Positions 1 through 6,787 of a stretch of DNA of 9,662 nt are shown here, piece by piece (the first letter of the stretch is position 1; each line of letters starts with the position of its first letter). The position numbers and the translations under genes were made by a program. The notes under the pieces were generated by a model. That model worked only from the letters and a program-made list of their open reading frames with translations, did no database searches and was not told the origin of the DNA. The stretch lies in NCBI GenBank assembly GCA_965365445.1, contig CBDUBS010000140.1:1-9662 (forward strand), in the 5' to 3' direction. The DNA is from CBDUBS01 sp965365445 (lineage in GTDB: Bacteria > Bacteroidota > Rhodothermia > Rhodothermales > DASSAV01).

Positions 1-1452
1 GCCACCCTCCTGCTCGAACGGGGCGATTGGGCCTGTGGTACTTCCAGCCGAAGCACCAAACTGGCGCACGGCGGCGTGCGGTACCTGAGGCAGGGCAACC
101 TGTCGCTCGTCGTGGAAGCCCTGAAGGAACGCAGCATCCTGCGCCGAAACGCTCCCCACCTCGTCCGCAGCATCCCGTTCATCGTACCGGTATACCGATG
201 GTGGGAAGGTCCGTACTACGGCGCCGGACTGAAAATGTATGACCTGCTCGCCGGCCGCTCCGGCTTCGGACGCTCCCGAAACCTTTCCCGGGAAGAAACG
301 CTCGCCCTGGCGCCCGCTCTCGAACCGGAGGGGCTGGACGGCGGCGTCGTCTACCACGACGGCCAGTTCGACGACGCCCGCCTGGCCCTCAACCTGGCGC
401 AGACGGCCGCCGGGCATGGCGGCATCCTGCTGAACTACTTCCGCGTTACCGCCCTCCTGAAAACGGAGACGGAAACGGCCGGCGTGACGGCCCAGGATGA
501 GCTATCCGGCGCCTCCTTCGACATCCCGGCCCGCGTGGTCATCAACGCCACCGGCCCCTTCGCCGACGAAGTCCGCCGGATGGATTACCCGGGGGCGCAA
601 TCCCTCGTCAGCCTGAGCCAGGGAACCCACATCGTTCTCGACCGCTCGTTTCTCCCCGGCGATACCGCCCTCATGGTTCCTCGCACCGATGACGGCCGGG
701 TCCTGTTTGCGATTCCGTGGGGCCGGGTAGTCCTCGTCGGCACTACGGATACACCCATTCATTCGGCCGTGGCGGAGCCCGTCCCGCTCCCGAACGAGCT
801 GGATTTTCTGCTGGATCACGTCGGGCGGTACCTGGTACGCCCCCCGCGCCGGGAGGACATCCGTAGCGCCTTCGCGGGTCTGCGCCCCCTCGTGGCCGGC
901 TCCTCCGGCGAAGCGGACACGGCCGACCTTTCCCGCGATCACTCCCTGACGCTCTCCCCTTCGGGGCTGGTTACCCTTACCGGCGGAAAGTGGACCACGT
1001 ACCGCAAAATGGCTGAAGACGCCGTCGACCTGGTGGCTGTCGTGGCCGACCTGCCGGAGCGGCCCTGCCGGACCCGTCGCCTCCCGCTCCACGGCAGCCA
1101 CTCGGACGCCGAGCGATTCGGTGCGCTCGACTTCTACGGCAGCGACGCTCCCGCCCTGTTGCAATGGATGCAGAAGCACCCGGAGATGCAACAACCTCTC
1201 CACCCGCAGCTGGCGGTGCGGATAGGGCAGGTGGTCTGGGCAGCGCGATACGAGATGGCGGAAACGGTGGAGGATGTGCTGGCCCGGCGTACGCGCTCGT
1301 TGTTGTTCCATGCGCAGGCGGCCCTCGAAGCGGCGCCCAGAGTGGCTTCCGTGCTCGCCGCAGAACTGGGACGCGATGAGGCATGGCAGACTCGCCAGAT
1401 CGACTCCTTCCGCCGGACGGCCGAAGGGTTCCTGCCGGCCCGAACTACATAA
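1..1452 (+). CDS. glpD: Aerobic glycerol-3-phosphate dehydrogenase, 5' truncated by window edge
   Basis: FAD-dependent enzyme that oxidises sn-glycerol 3-phosphate to dihydroxyacetone phosphate at the inner membrane and passes electrons to quinone. The frame is open from base 1, giving 483 visible residues; the true start and the N-terminal dinucleotide-binding GxGxxG lie upstream, probably a few tens of residues. Visible landmarks (numbered from base 1): GTSSRSTKLAHGGVRYL at 13-29, the classic GlpD FAD/substrate signature; INATGPFAD near 181-189; VGTTDT at 246-251; GGKWTTYRK at 328-336; and the C-terminal DAO_C region with VVWAARYEMAETVEDVLARR around 411-430, matching the E. coli GlpD C-terminal helix bundle. 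A GTG at 76 lies inside the conserved signature and cannot be the real start. The stop at 1450-1452 overlaps the end of the opposing phosphate transporter gene by 8 bp. No other glp gene is in view. Family assignment is firm. Confidence 0.95.
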   Translation, partial: ATLLLERGDWACGTSSRSTKLAHGGVRYLRQGNLSLVVEALKERSILRRNAPHLVRSIPFIVPVYRWWEGPYYGAGLKMYDLLAGRSGFGRSRNLSREETLALAPALEPEGLDGGVVYHDGQFDDARLALNLAQTAAGHGGILLNYFRVTALLKTETETAGVTAQDELSGASFDIPARVVINATGPFADEVRRMDYPGAQSLVSLSQGTHIVLDRSFLPGDTALMVPRTDDGRVLFAIPWGRVVLVGTTDTPIHSAVAEPVPLPNELDFLLDHVGRYLVRPPRREDIRSAFAGLRPLVAGSSGEADTADLSRDHSLTLSPSGLVTLTGGKWTTYRKMAEDAVDLVAVVADLPERPCRTRRLPLHGSHSDAERFGALDFYGSDAPALLQWMQKHPEMQQPLHPQLAVRIGQVVWAARYEMAETVEDVLARRTRSLLFHAQAALEAAPRVASVLAAELGRDEAWQTRQIDSFRRTAEGFLPARTT

Positions 1453-2464
1453 TCAGCCAGGCGGCAGCGAAGCATAACCCGGATATCAGCGCCGAAGCCG
1501 GTATCGTCAGCACCCACGCCCACACGATCGTCCCGGCCACCCCCCACCGCACCGCCGACAGCCGCCGGGTTGCTCCCACGCCGACGATCGCTCCGGTAAT
1601 GGTATGGGTGGTGCTGACGGGAATGCCGCCGAAGGTCACGCCGATGATGGAGACCGCTGCCGCCGTCTCGGCGCTGAACCCGCCTACCGGCTTCAGTTTG
1701 GTGATGCGGGAACCCAGGGTATGCACGATGCGCCAACCCCCGGAAAGTGTCCCCAGCCCGATAGCCGCATGGCAGGAGAGCACCACCCAGAGCGGAATAT
1801 CCGCCGTCGCTGTAGGGTTGAGACCCGAAGCCACCAGCACCCCCGCAATGATGCCCATGGTTTTCTGCGCATCGTTCCCCCCGTGGCCCAGGCTGAAAAG
1901 GGCCGCCGAAACGAGCTGTCCCTTACGAAACAACTTGTCTACCCGGTTCGGCGCCCAGTTGCGGAAAATCCACATGACCGTCACCATGACCAGAAATCCG
2001 AGCCCCGCCCCGATGAGAGGCGAGAGGAAGATGAACAACACGATCTTGATCCATCCGGAGGGAATGATGATGCCAAAACCCGCTGCGGCAATGGCCGCGC
2101 CTGCGTAGCCCCCTACGAGCGCATGCGAAGAACTGGATGGAATGCCGAAGAACCATGTGATCAGGTCCCATGCGATAGCGCCCAGCAACCCGCATAAAAG
2201 CACCGCCAGCTGCCACTCCGAGCGGATATCGGTGAGGCGGATGAGGCCCTGCCCGATCGTTTTGGCGACCTCCTCGCCGAGGATCAGGAACGCAATGAAA
2301 TTGAAAAACGCCGCCCAGACGACGGCCGCTCCCGGCGAAAGCACCCGCGTGGATACGATGGTCGCTATCGAGTTGGCTGCATCGTGGAAACCATTGATGT
2401 AGTCGAAAACGAGCGCTACCCCGATGATGATCAGCACGAAAAGCAGTGAGGTATCCACGGGCAA
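1445..2464 (-). CDS. pit: PiT-family low-affinity inorganic phosphate transporter
   Basis: Inner-membrane symporter for inorganic phosphate (PiT family, usually proton- or sodium-coupled and often moving metal-phosphate). The 339-residue protein is strongly hydrophobic with about ten likely membrane segments and carries the two inverted PiT signatures: GFHDAANS at 25-32, followed by IATIVSTRVL, and GGNDAQKTMG at 195-204. It also has PSSSSHALVGG at 109-119 and PVSTTHTITGAIVG at 282-295. Length is at the short end of the family, without the large cytoplasmic loop of longer members. The gene follows the DUF47 gene by about 10 bp, so the two are very likely one transcript; this pairing is common, and DUF47 proteins are thought to modulate PiT. 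The start is uncertain: TTG at 2462-2464 or GTG at 2456-2458, two codons later, and neither has a clear ribosome binding site, so translational coupling to the upstream gene is likely. The 3' end overlaps glpD by 8 bp on the other strand. Confidence 0.93.
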   Translation of the reverse strand: MPVDTSLLFVLIIIGVALVFDYINGFHDAANSIATIVSTRVLSPGAAVVWAAFFNFIAFLILGEEVAKTIGQGLIRLTDIRSEWQLAVLLCGLLGAIAWDLITWFFGIPSSSSHALVGGYAGAAIAAAGFGIIIPSGWIKIVLFIFLSPLIGAGLGFLVMVTVMWIFRNWAPNRVDKLFRKGQLVSAALFSLGHGGNDAQKTMGIIAGVLVASGLNPTATADIPLWVVLSCHAAIGLGTLSGGWRIVHTLGSRITKLKPVGGFSAETAAAVSIIGVTFGGIPVSTTHTITGAIVGVGATRRLSAVRWGVAGTIVWAWVLTIPASALISGLCFAAAWLIM

Positions 2465-2474
2465 AAGGGCTGTT

Positions 2475-3086
2475 TCAGGCGTTCTTGACCACGATACCGT
2501 TCAGGACCTTCGCGACCTTCTTGCAGCGGTCGAGGCTGCCTTCCATCGTCTCGTAAATCTTGAGCCACTTGATGGTCTCCAGCGGATCGTTTCCCGGCAG
2601 AAAAAGCTGCTGGATGGCCTCTTGCGAAACCCGGTCCCCTTCCTCTTCAAGGTGACGGATGCGGGCGATGGGTTCGCCCATGTCGCTGCGCGATTTCAGC
2701 ATTCCGACGGCCCGCACCAGCTCTCCGACGGCATCCTGCAACAGGTGGGCCAGGGTCCGGGCGGCCGGCGTGGAATCGCTCACTCCGAACAGCACGGTCA
2801 GCCGGGCAATCTGATTCACCATATCCATAATGTCGTCCAATTCGATCGCGAGCACGTAAATATCCTCGCGGTCGAGGGGGGTGATGAAGCTGCCGTTGAG
2901 CTTCTCCACGATGTCGGCGGAGTGCCGGTCGCAGATGCGCTCGATATGCTTTATTTGTTCGGCGTACTCGGCATTGCGCTCGAATTCATCAAACAGGCGG
3001 GCATACAATGCGGCGCCTTCGTGTATCTGCGCGACGAACGCATTGAGCAGATCGAAATACTTTTCGTTTTTTGGGATCAGTCCCAT
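2475..3086 (-). CDS. DUF47 family PhoU-like protein, partner of PiT transporter
   Basis: Cytoplasmic all-helical protein of the DUF47 (PhoU_div/YkaA) family, 203 residues. Visible features: two PhoU-type acidic metal-binding patterns, E49-x3-D53 (HIERICDRHS) and the acidic run E147-E149 with D151; the family motif FITPLDREDI at 67-76; and LDDIMD at 83-88. A third acidic helix near 179-186 (YETMEGSLD) completes the bundle. I prefer ATG at 3084-3086 over an upstream TTG at 3093-3095: AAAGGA (complement of 3098-3103) lies about 11 nt before the ATG but only 2 nt before the TTG, and the family usually begins close to this point. It is the first gene of a minus-strand operon with the PiT gene, which argues for a role in controlling or assisting phosphate uptake; the biochemical activity of DUF47 proteins is not well established. 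Confidence 0.9.
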   Translation of the reverse strand: MGLIPKNEKYFDLLNAFVAQIHEGAALYARLFDEFERNAEYAEQIKHIERICDRHSADIVEKLNGSFITPLDREDIYVLAIELDDIMDMVNQIARLTVLFGVSDSTPAARTLAHLLQDAVGELVRAVGMLKSRSDMGEPIARIRHLEEEGDRVSQEAIQQLFLPGNDPLETIKWLKIYETMEGSLDRCKKVAKVLNGIVVKNA

Positions 3087-3282
3087 GAGCCGCAAGTCCT
3101 TTGTTCGATGGATGGCGGAAACGGCGCCGGATTATGGGGCGGAAATGTAACACCCTCGTGGTAAACCGGGCAGGCTCCCGACACTTATCAACCACTAATT
3201 CTTAATACAGGGGTAACATTGCCGCAATCATCGCATAATATCGGATTCGTATGGGACGCTTGACACGGCAACCGAAAGACGG
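3087..3282. promoter_or_regulatory. Divergent intergenic region, DUF47-pit operon / Nudix gene
   Basis: About 196 bp between two divergently transcribed genes, so promoters for both must lie here. The stretch from about 3185 to 3245 is clearly more AT-rich than its surroundings. It contains an 11-bp perfect dyad, ATTGC-c-GCAAT, at 3218-3228, and an ATAATAT box at 3235-3241 that could be a -10 element for the Nudix gene, without a convincing -35. No Pho-box-like tandem CTGTCA repeats are visible despite the phosphate genes. The placement is certain; the individual sites are guesses. Confidence 0.4.
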
Positions 3283-3675
3283 ATGGATGTAGACAGGGTA
3301 GCAGCCGTTCCCTATCGGTATCGAAAGGGCAAAGTGGAGGTGTTACTGATCACCTCGAAGGGTACGGGGCGCTGGATCTTGCCGAAAGGGCACATCGAGG
3401 AGCGGCTGGGAGCGAAAGGGTCCGCATTGCTGGAAGCGTTCGAAGAAGCCGGCGTGGAAGGAGAGGTGCATGTCGTCCCGGTCGGGCGCTACGGACACCG
3501 GGATGCGGAGGACATGCAGATCCAGGCCTACCTGCTGCGAGTAACGAGGGTATTCAAGCAGTGGCCGGAACGAGCGCACCGCCGCCGCCGCTGGGTGGAA
3601 ATACGGAAGGCCCTGAGCCTGGTCGATGCGGACGTGCGGGAGATACTGTACGTAGCTACCGAGCTGCTGATCTGA
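3283..3675 (+). CDS. Nudix hydrolase, diphosphoinositol-polyphosphate-phosphohydrolase-like group
   Basis: Small soluble hydrolase of a nucleoside diphosphate linked to another moiety; 130 residues, one Nudix domain. The Nudix box runs G36-x5-L42-x7-L50-E51-A52-F53-E54-E55-A56-G57-V58. The metal-binding E51, E54 and E55 are kept, but the usual Glu at 42 and Arg at 50 are both Leu. WILPKGHIE at 31-39 and the C-terminal WPE...RRRRW pattern (about 94-106) resemble the bacterial Nudix group annotated as DIPP-like, which cleaves diphosphoinositol polyphosphates, dinucleoside polyphosphates or similar molecules; the true substrate cannot be read from sequence. Start ATG at 3283 has only a poor purine-rich site (AAAGACGG) ahead of it. 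It is divergent from the phosphate operon, and its last 20 bp overlap the end of the opposing CAP gene. The phosphate link is only suggestive. Confidence 0.87.
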   Translation: MDVDRVAAVPYRYRKGKVEVLLITSKGTGRWILPKGHIEERLGAKGSALLEAFEEAGVEGEVHVVPVGRYGHRDAEDMQIQAYLLRVTRVFKQWPERAHRRRRWVEIRKALSLVDADVREILYVATELLI

Positions 3676-4372
3676 CCGGGCGGGAAGCGTCGGCGATGCG
3701 ATGCTCCGGACGGCAAAGCAGGTTCTGCGTAACGAACAACGCCCCGCTATCTCCGGTCGCTATACCGATGCCCTGAACCGTATACAGGCTGCTCAGTAAG
3801 TTGGCTCGGTGCTCCGGGCTATCCATCCAGGCCGCTACCGCCTGCCGGGCCAGCTCTTCGGTCGTTTTCCATTCGTACCGCGTCTGCTTCGTACCGTCTG
3901 CAAGCGTAGCCGTGGTATATGAAGCGTACCGATGCGTAAGAAACAGGTTCTCGCCGACGCCTTCCACGATCGTATCGTCAAGCCGGGCCGTCGTGGCGAT
4001 AAAGGCCCGGGAGGCCCGTTCCGAGGCATCCTCTCCCCGCCGGTTGATGTGCCCGAAATACCTGTTGCGGGCCATATCCTCACTGTGGCGGCGAGCTACG
4101 TCCTCCAGACTTTCCGACCAGATCAGTTCGGGCAGGCCGCGCCCGGTGCGTACGGCGTTCACTTCCCGGTGCACGGCCAGCGCCAGCCGATCCGGGCTGA
4201 CGGACGGGGCGGAGGACTCCATGAAGGCCGGATCCGGCTGCAACAGACTCGCCATTACGTCCCCCGAACCGTACGGCGAACCCGCATACGGAACGGAGCG
4301 GCATCCCGCAAGCGCAACGATCCACAGCAAGCCCGCAGCGGCGACGGCATATCTGTAGAAGTACGTGCGCAT
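3656..4372 (-). CDS. CAP/SCP-domain lipoprotein
   Basis: Predicted envelope lipoprotein of 238 residues. The N-terminus has a basic start, a hydrophobic stretch (about 9-22) and a lipobox LAGC at 21-24, so C24 should be lipidated after signal peptidase II cleavage. A low-complexity Ser/Pro linker leads to a CAP (cysteine-rich secretory/SCP/YkwD-like) domain from about 66 to 219: HREVNAVRTGRGLPEL, ARRHSEDMARNRYFGH with H96, E98 and H108, GENLF at 140-144, AAWMDSPEHRANLL at 180-193, and FVTQNL at 213-218. The His/Glu cavity residues typical of CAP proteins are present. Between GENLF and the AWMDSPEHR helix is a Tyr/Thr-rich segment (about 146-170) longer than in simple YkwD-type proteins. Function in bacteria is poorly known; a surface or periplasmic role is likely. 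ATG at 4370-4372 gives a sensible signal peptide but no Shine-Dalgarno is visible. It converges with, and overlaps by 20 bp, the Nudix gene. Confidence 0.9.
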   Translation of the reverse strand: MRTYFYRYAVAAAGLLWIVALAGCRSVPYAGSPYGSGDVMASLLQPDPAFMESSAPSVSPDRLALAVHREVNAVRTGRGLPELIWSESLEDVARRHSEDMARNRYFGHINRRGEDASERASRAFIATTARLDDTIVEGVGENLFLTHRYASYTTATLADGTKQTRYEWKTTEELARQAVAAWMDSPEHRANLLSSLYTVQGIGIATGDSGALFVTQNLLCRPEHRIADASRPVRSAAR

Positions 4373-4578
4373 GGCGTTGAATTACAGGCGTTCGGCTCGT
4401 TAACAATTCGATAACATTACCATAATGATACGGTAATGAATACCAGAGTTTCCGTTCGTCAGGAAAATGGGTTTTCGTTTCGTCAGGGATTCCCTGACAG
4501 CCATCCTTCAGGGCCGTCACGGCCGTTCGCACCGTATATTGTCCCCGGCCTTCATCCACCGCCGGACATCCCACCCCT
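4373..4578. promoter_or_regulatory. Divergent control region, CAP lipoprotein / MtlD-like gene, with three dyads
   Basis: This 206-bp region separates divergent genes. Reading along the + strand it holds: an AT-rich patch (about 4398-4440) with the inverted repeat CATTACC (4415-4421) / GGTAATG (4432-4438), spacer 10; TTCGTCAGG at 4455-4463, repeated at 4479-4487; a 17-bp perfect dyad GTCAGGGA-t-TCCCTGAC at 4482-4498; a 13-bp perfect dyad GGCCGT-c-ACGGCC at 4512-4524; and TATATT at 4535-4540, a good -10 candidate for the MtlD-like gene. No -35 consensus is seen at the right distance upstream of TATATT; that position is occupied by the 13-bp dyad, which would fit a regulator-dependent promoter. 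The symmetry is seen directly; regulatory function is inferred. Confidence 0.5.
4482..4498. repeat. 17-bp perfect palindrome, candidate operator
   Basis: Two 8-bp arms, GTCAGGGA and TCCCTGAC, around a single T. It is intergenic, and if TATATT at 4535-4540 is the -10 box it sits upstream of that promoter rather than in the transcript, so a dimeric transcription-factor site is more likely than an RNA hairpin. The left arm also belongs to a TTCGTCAGG direct repeat (4455-4463 and 4479-4487), which could be a second half-site. Confidence 0.45.
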
Positions 4579-5811
4579 ATGCAGGAGCGCGTTTTCGTAG
4601 GCTTCGGCTTCGGCCCCATCCAGAGCGGCCTGTTTTTGTTCGAGGCGTATCGCTCCGGACGGTTCGGACGGCTGGTGGTAGCGGAGGTTCAACCGGAAGT
4701 CGTACGGGCCGTGAGGGAGAACGGGGGAACCTACCGGGTGAACGTTGCCGGTGTTGCGGGCATCGAAACCCTGACCGTAGAGGGGGTGGAGATGCTCGAT
4801 CCGGCCGTGCCCGCCGACCGGCGTCGCCTCGTCCAGACCATCGCAGAGGCTTCCGAGATCGCTACGGCGCTGCCCAGCGTGGCTTTCTACGAAAAGGGCG
4901 CTCAGGCCGTGGCCGGATTGCTCGCCGAAGGGCTGTCCGGAAAAGGAGAGGCGGGAGGTCCGCCGGCGGTGGTCTACGCGGCAGAAAACCACAACCATGC
5001 CGCCCGGTTATTGGCGGAAGCCGTACGAAGGCGTCTCCCCGAATCTCGGGTCGCCGGAACGAAGGCTCAAGTCCAATTTCTGGATACGGTCATCGGCAAA
5101 ATGAGCGGCGTGGTGGACAATGCCGAACGCATTCGTCGCGAACGCCTCTCCCCCGTTACGCCCGGCGAACCCCGGGCCTACCTGGTGGAGGAATTCAATC
5201 GTATTCTGATCAGCGGCATCGATCTGCCCGGCTTCCGGCGCGGCATCGAGGTGTTCGAGGAAAAGCCCGACCTGCTTCCGTTTGAGGAAGCCAAGCTCTA
5301 CGGACACAATGCCACCCATGCCCTCCTGGGCTTCCTGGCCGCCCGGAGGGGGTTGACGTCCATGGCCGAAATCGAGTCGCATGGAGGCCTGTATCGGCTT
5401 GCCCGGGAGGCTTTCCTGGAGGAATCAGGAGCGGCGCTCATCCGGCGCCGGAACGGCATCGATCCACTCTTCACGCCTGAAGGGTACCGCCGGTACGCCG
5501 ACGACCTGCTGGAACGCATGATGAATCCCTATCTCCGCGACGGGGTGGACCGCATCATTCGGGATCCCCTGCGCAAACTGGGATGGGACGACCGGCTGCT
5601 CGGCACGATGCGAATGGCTCTGGAAGAAGGTATTACGCCCGAGCGGTACGCCCTGGGCGCCGCTGCGGCGCTGGAACGGTTGGAAGAAGAATCCGGTTAC
5701 GGCATCGGCCTGCTCGCCGCCGCAGCGGCGGGGACGCCTCCCTCCGTGCGCGATGCCGTACTGGCCCTGATCGCCGGGGCGGCCGAACGCCTGGACGGCC
5801 TTACGAAATGA
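4579..5811 (+). CDS. Mannitol dehydrogenase superfamily protein, MtlD-like
   Basis: NAD(P)-dependent polyol or sugar-phosphate dehydrogenase of the long-chain mannitol dehydrogenase superfamily, 410 residues, similar in length to E. coli mannitol-1-phosphate 5-dehydrogenase (about 380). The N-terminal Rossmann fold starts with GFGFGPIQSG at 8-17, followed by VVAEVQPEVV, whose acidic residue after beta-2 suggests NAD preference. AENHNHA at 135-141 corresponds to the ACEN segment of MtlD. The C-terminal domain has the superfamily catalytic set K239, N244 and H247 in KLYGHNATH, then EESGAALIRR (281-290) and NPYLRDGVDRIIRDPLRKL (316-334), close to E. coli MtlD. The N-terminal half is much more diverged than the C-terminal half. 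No mannitol PTS or polyol kinase gene is visible, so the substrate is open: mannitol 1-phosphate, a free polyol or a sugar acid. ATG 4579 is the first good start; no Shine-Dalgarno precedes it. It is likely monocistronic, with its own promoter. Confidence 0.85.
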   Translation: MQERVFVGFGFGPIQSGLFLFEAYRSGRFGRLVVAEVQPEVVRAVRENGGTYRVNVAGVAGIETLTVEGVEMLDPAVPADRRRLVQTIAEASEIATALPSVAFYEKGAQAVAGLLAEGLSGKGEAGGPPAVVYAAENHNHAARLLAEAVRRRLPESRVAGTKAQVQFLDTVIGKMSGVVDNAERIRRERLSPVTPGEPRAYLVEEFNRILISGIDLPGFRRGIEVFEEKPDLLPFEEAKLYGHNATHALLGFLAARRGLTSMAEIESHGGLYRLAREAFLEESGAALIRRRNGIDPLFTPEGYRRYADDLLERMMNPYLRDGVDRIIRDPLRKLGWDDRLLGTMRMALEEGITPERYALGAAAALERLEEESGYGIGLLAAAAAGTPPSVRDAVLALIAGAAERLDGLTK

Positions 5812-5976
5812 GGTAAACCTTCCGCCCGGAACAACTTCGAAACGGTTTTGTCCGAGAAATACGGCAACTTTGTATTTATTTTTGCTGTACTACCTGTAGG
5901 CTGATCAGGCCGGGTGCGCGCCCGGCATTTCCGGAAAAACAGGATAGCCGAATCGGGTTTGTGGAGAGCGAACGGT
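5812..5976 (+). promoter_or_regulatory. tonB-like operon promoter and leader
   Basis: The gap after the MtlD-like gene turns AT-rich at 5855-5895. TATTTTTG at 5877-5884 matches the Bacteroidota -7 consensus TAnnTTTG; the nearest TTTG upstream at 5847-5850 is about 26 nt away, longer than the usual spacing of roughly 20. An alternative is TTGTCC (5848-5853) with TGTATT (5871-5876), spacer 17. Downstream lie a 6-bp GC hairpin GCCGGG/CCCGGC (5909-5926, loop TGCGCG) and the palindrome TTTCCGGAAA (5928-5937), both within the probable 5' leader. GGAGAG at 5963-5968, 8 nt before ATG 5977, is the ribosome binding site that decides the start. Confidence 0.4.
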
Positions 5977-6780
5977 ATGGCAGAAAGCGGCTTGACCAGG
6001 CTGGCTAAAGCGCCCCCGGCGACGGCCGCCCCCGACCGCATCGGTCGCAGGGCGGGCCCGCGTCAGTGGCGGGCTTACCGCACGGAACGGCTGATGGCCG
6101 GCGCGGCGCTGGCTCTTGCGCTGCTCATCGTGGCTACCCGCGTTTCCATTTCTCCCTCTTCCTGGTTTGCCTACGAGGATACGCTGCTGGGCGGCGACAA
6201 TCTGCGCATCGAACTGTTCGAGATGTTCCACGCCGTCGATGTGCGCAGCGAGCGCCCGGCGCCGGAAGAAGGCAGGCTGCTCGACGACGCCGACGGGCCG
6301 GAGCCGGAAGTCGCCCCGCCGGGCGGCACACCGGGCGCGTTCGAGGAAATCCTCGGCGGAGACGAGCCGGCCGACGTTGCACCGGAAATTCCGCTCCCCC
6401 CGCTCGAAACCATGCGACCGGCCGAGCCGGTTCGGTTGAGCCGGTCCGACCCGGTCGAAACCATCGCCGGCCTCATCGAACTGACGGTGCCTTCCATCGA
6501 GGAGGTAGGCATCGAGAACGCGCCCACGCTGGAAGACATTCTGGTAGATTACCCGCGCTCCGCGTGGCGAAAGAAAATCGAGGGGCGGGTGGTCGTAAGC
6601 TTTCTGGTCGAAACGGACGGCCGGGCATACGACGTGCGGGTCGTCCGCTCCGATCATCCGGTGCTCGCCCCGGCCGCCCTGAAAGGGATCCGCGACGCCC
6701 GGTTTGTGCCGGGTATGCGCAACGGCAGCCCGATTCCCTCTCGTATGCGGCTGTCGATCCGGTTCAACATCAATACGTGA
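5977..6780 (+). CDS. TonB-family protein (energy transducer-like)
   Basis: A 267-residue TonB-like protein predicted to anchor in the inner membrane and reach the outer membrane. Order of parts: a basic, cytoplasmic N-terminus of about 38 residues with several Arg; one hydrophobic segment about 39-56 (LMAGAALALALLIVA); a Pro/Glu/Asp-rich periplasmic linker about 65-185 (EPEVAPP, PEIPLPP); and a TonB C-terminal domain from about 190 to the end, with DYPRSAWRKKIEGRV, VVSFLVETDGRAYDVRVVRS, and RDARFVPGMRNG followed by the closing strand MRLSIRFNI. I chose ATG 5977 because GGAGAG lies 8 nt upstream; an in-frame GTG at 5914 would add 21 residues inside the GC hairpin. Odd points: the membrane segment lacks the His of classical TonB, the linker is acidic rather than Pro-Lys, and no exbB/exbD is in view. 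It is followed after 7 bp by an outer-membrane barrel gene, so an operon is likely. The specific receptor is unknown. Confidence 0.85.
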   Translation: MAESGLTRLAKAPPATAAPDRIGRRAGPRQWRAYRTERLMAGAALALALLIVATRVSISPSSWFAYEDTLLGGDNLRIELFEMFHAVDVRSERPAPEEGRLLDDADGPEPEVAPPGGTPGAFEEILGGDEPADVAPEIPLPPLETMRPAEPVRLSRSDPVETIAGLIELTVPSIEEVGIENAPTLEDILVDYPRSAWRKKIEGRVVVSFLVETDGRAYDVRVVRSDHPVLAPAALKGIRDARFVPGMRNGSPIPSRMRLSIRFNINT

Positions 6781-6787
6781 GGACGGG

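Noticed and set aside
502..1311. Long minus-strand open frame opposite glpD
   Set aside because: The glpD frame has the full family signatures; the antisense translation shows only compositionally biased sequence.
1383..2108. Plus-strand open frame of 241 codons opposite pit
   Set aside because: It is the complement of the conserved PiT signatures and shows no family features of its own.
3260..3265. Perfect TTGACA -35 box
   Set aside because: The matching -10 would fall on the Nudix start codon (about 3283), where no good -10 exists, so it is probably chance.
3251..3292. 13-codon ORF overlapping the Nudix start
   Set aside because: No ribosome binding site and too short to distinguish from chance.
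4467..5285. Plus-strand open frame of 272 codons starting in the intergenic region and running through the MtlD-like gene
   Set aside because: Out of frame with the conserved dehydrogenase; Arg/Gly-rich shadow translation.
5909..5926. GC hairpin as an intrinsic terminator of the MtlD-like gene
   Set aside because: No T-run follows it on either strand, and it lies about 100 bp past the stop and downstream of a probable promoter.
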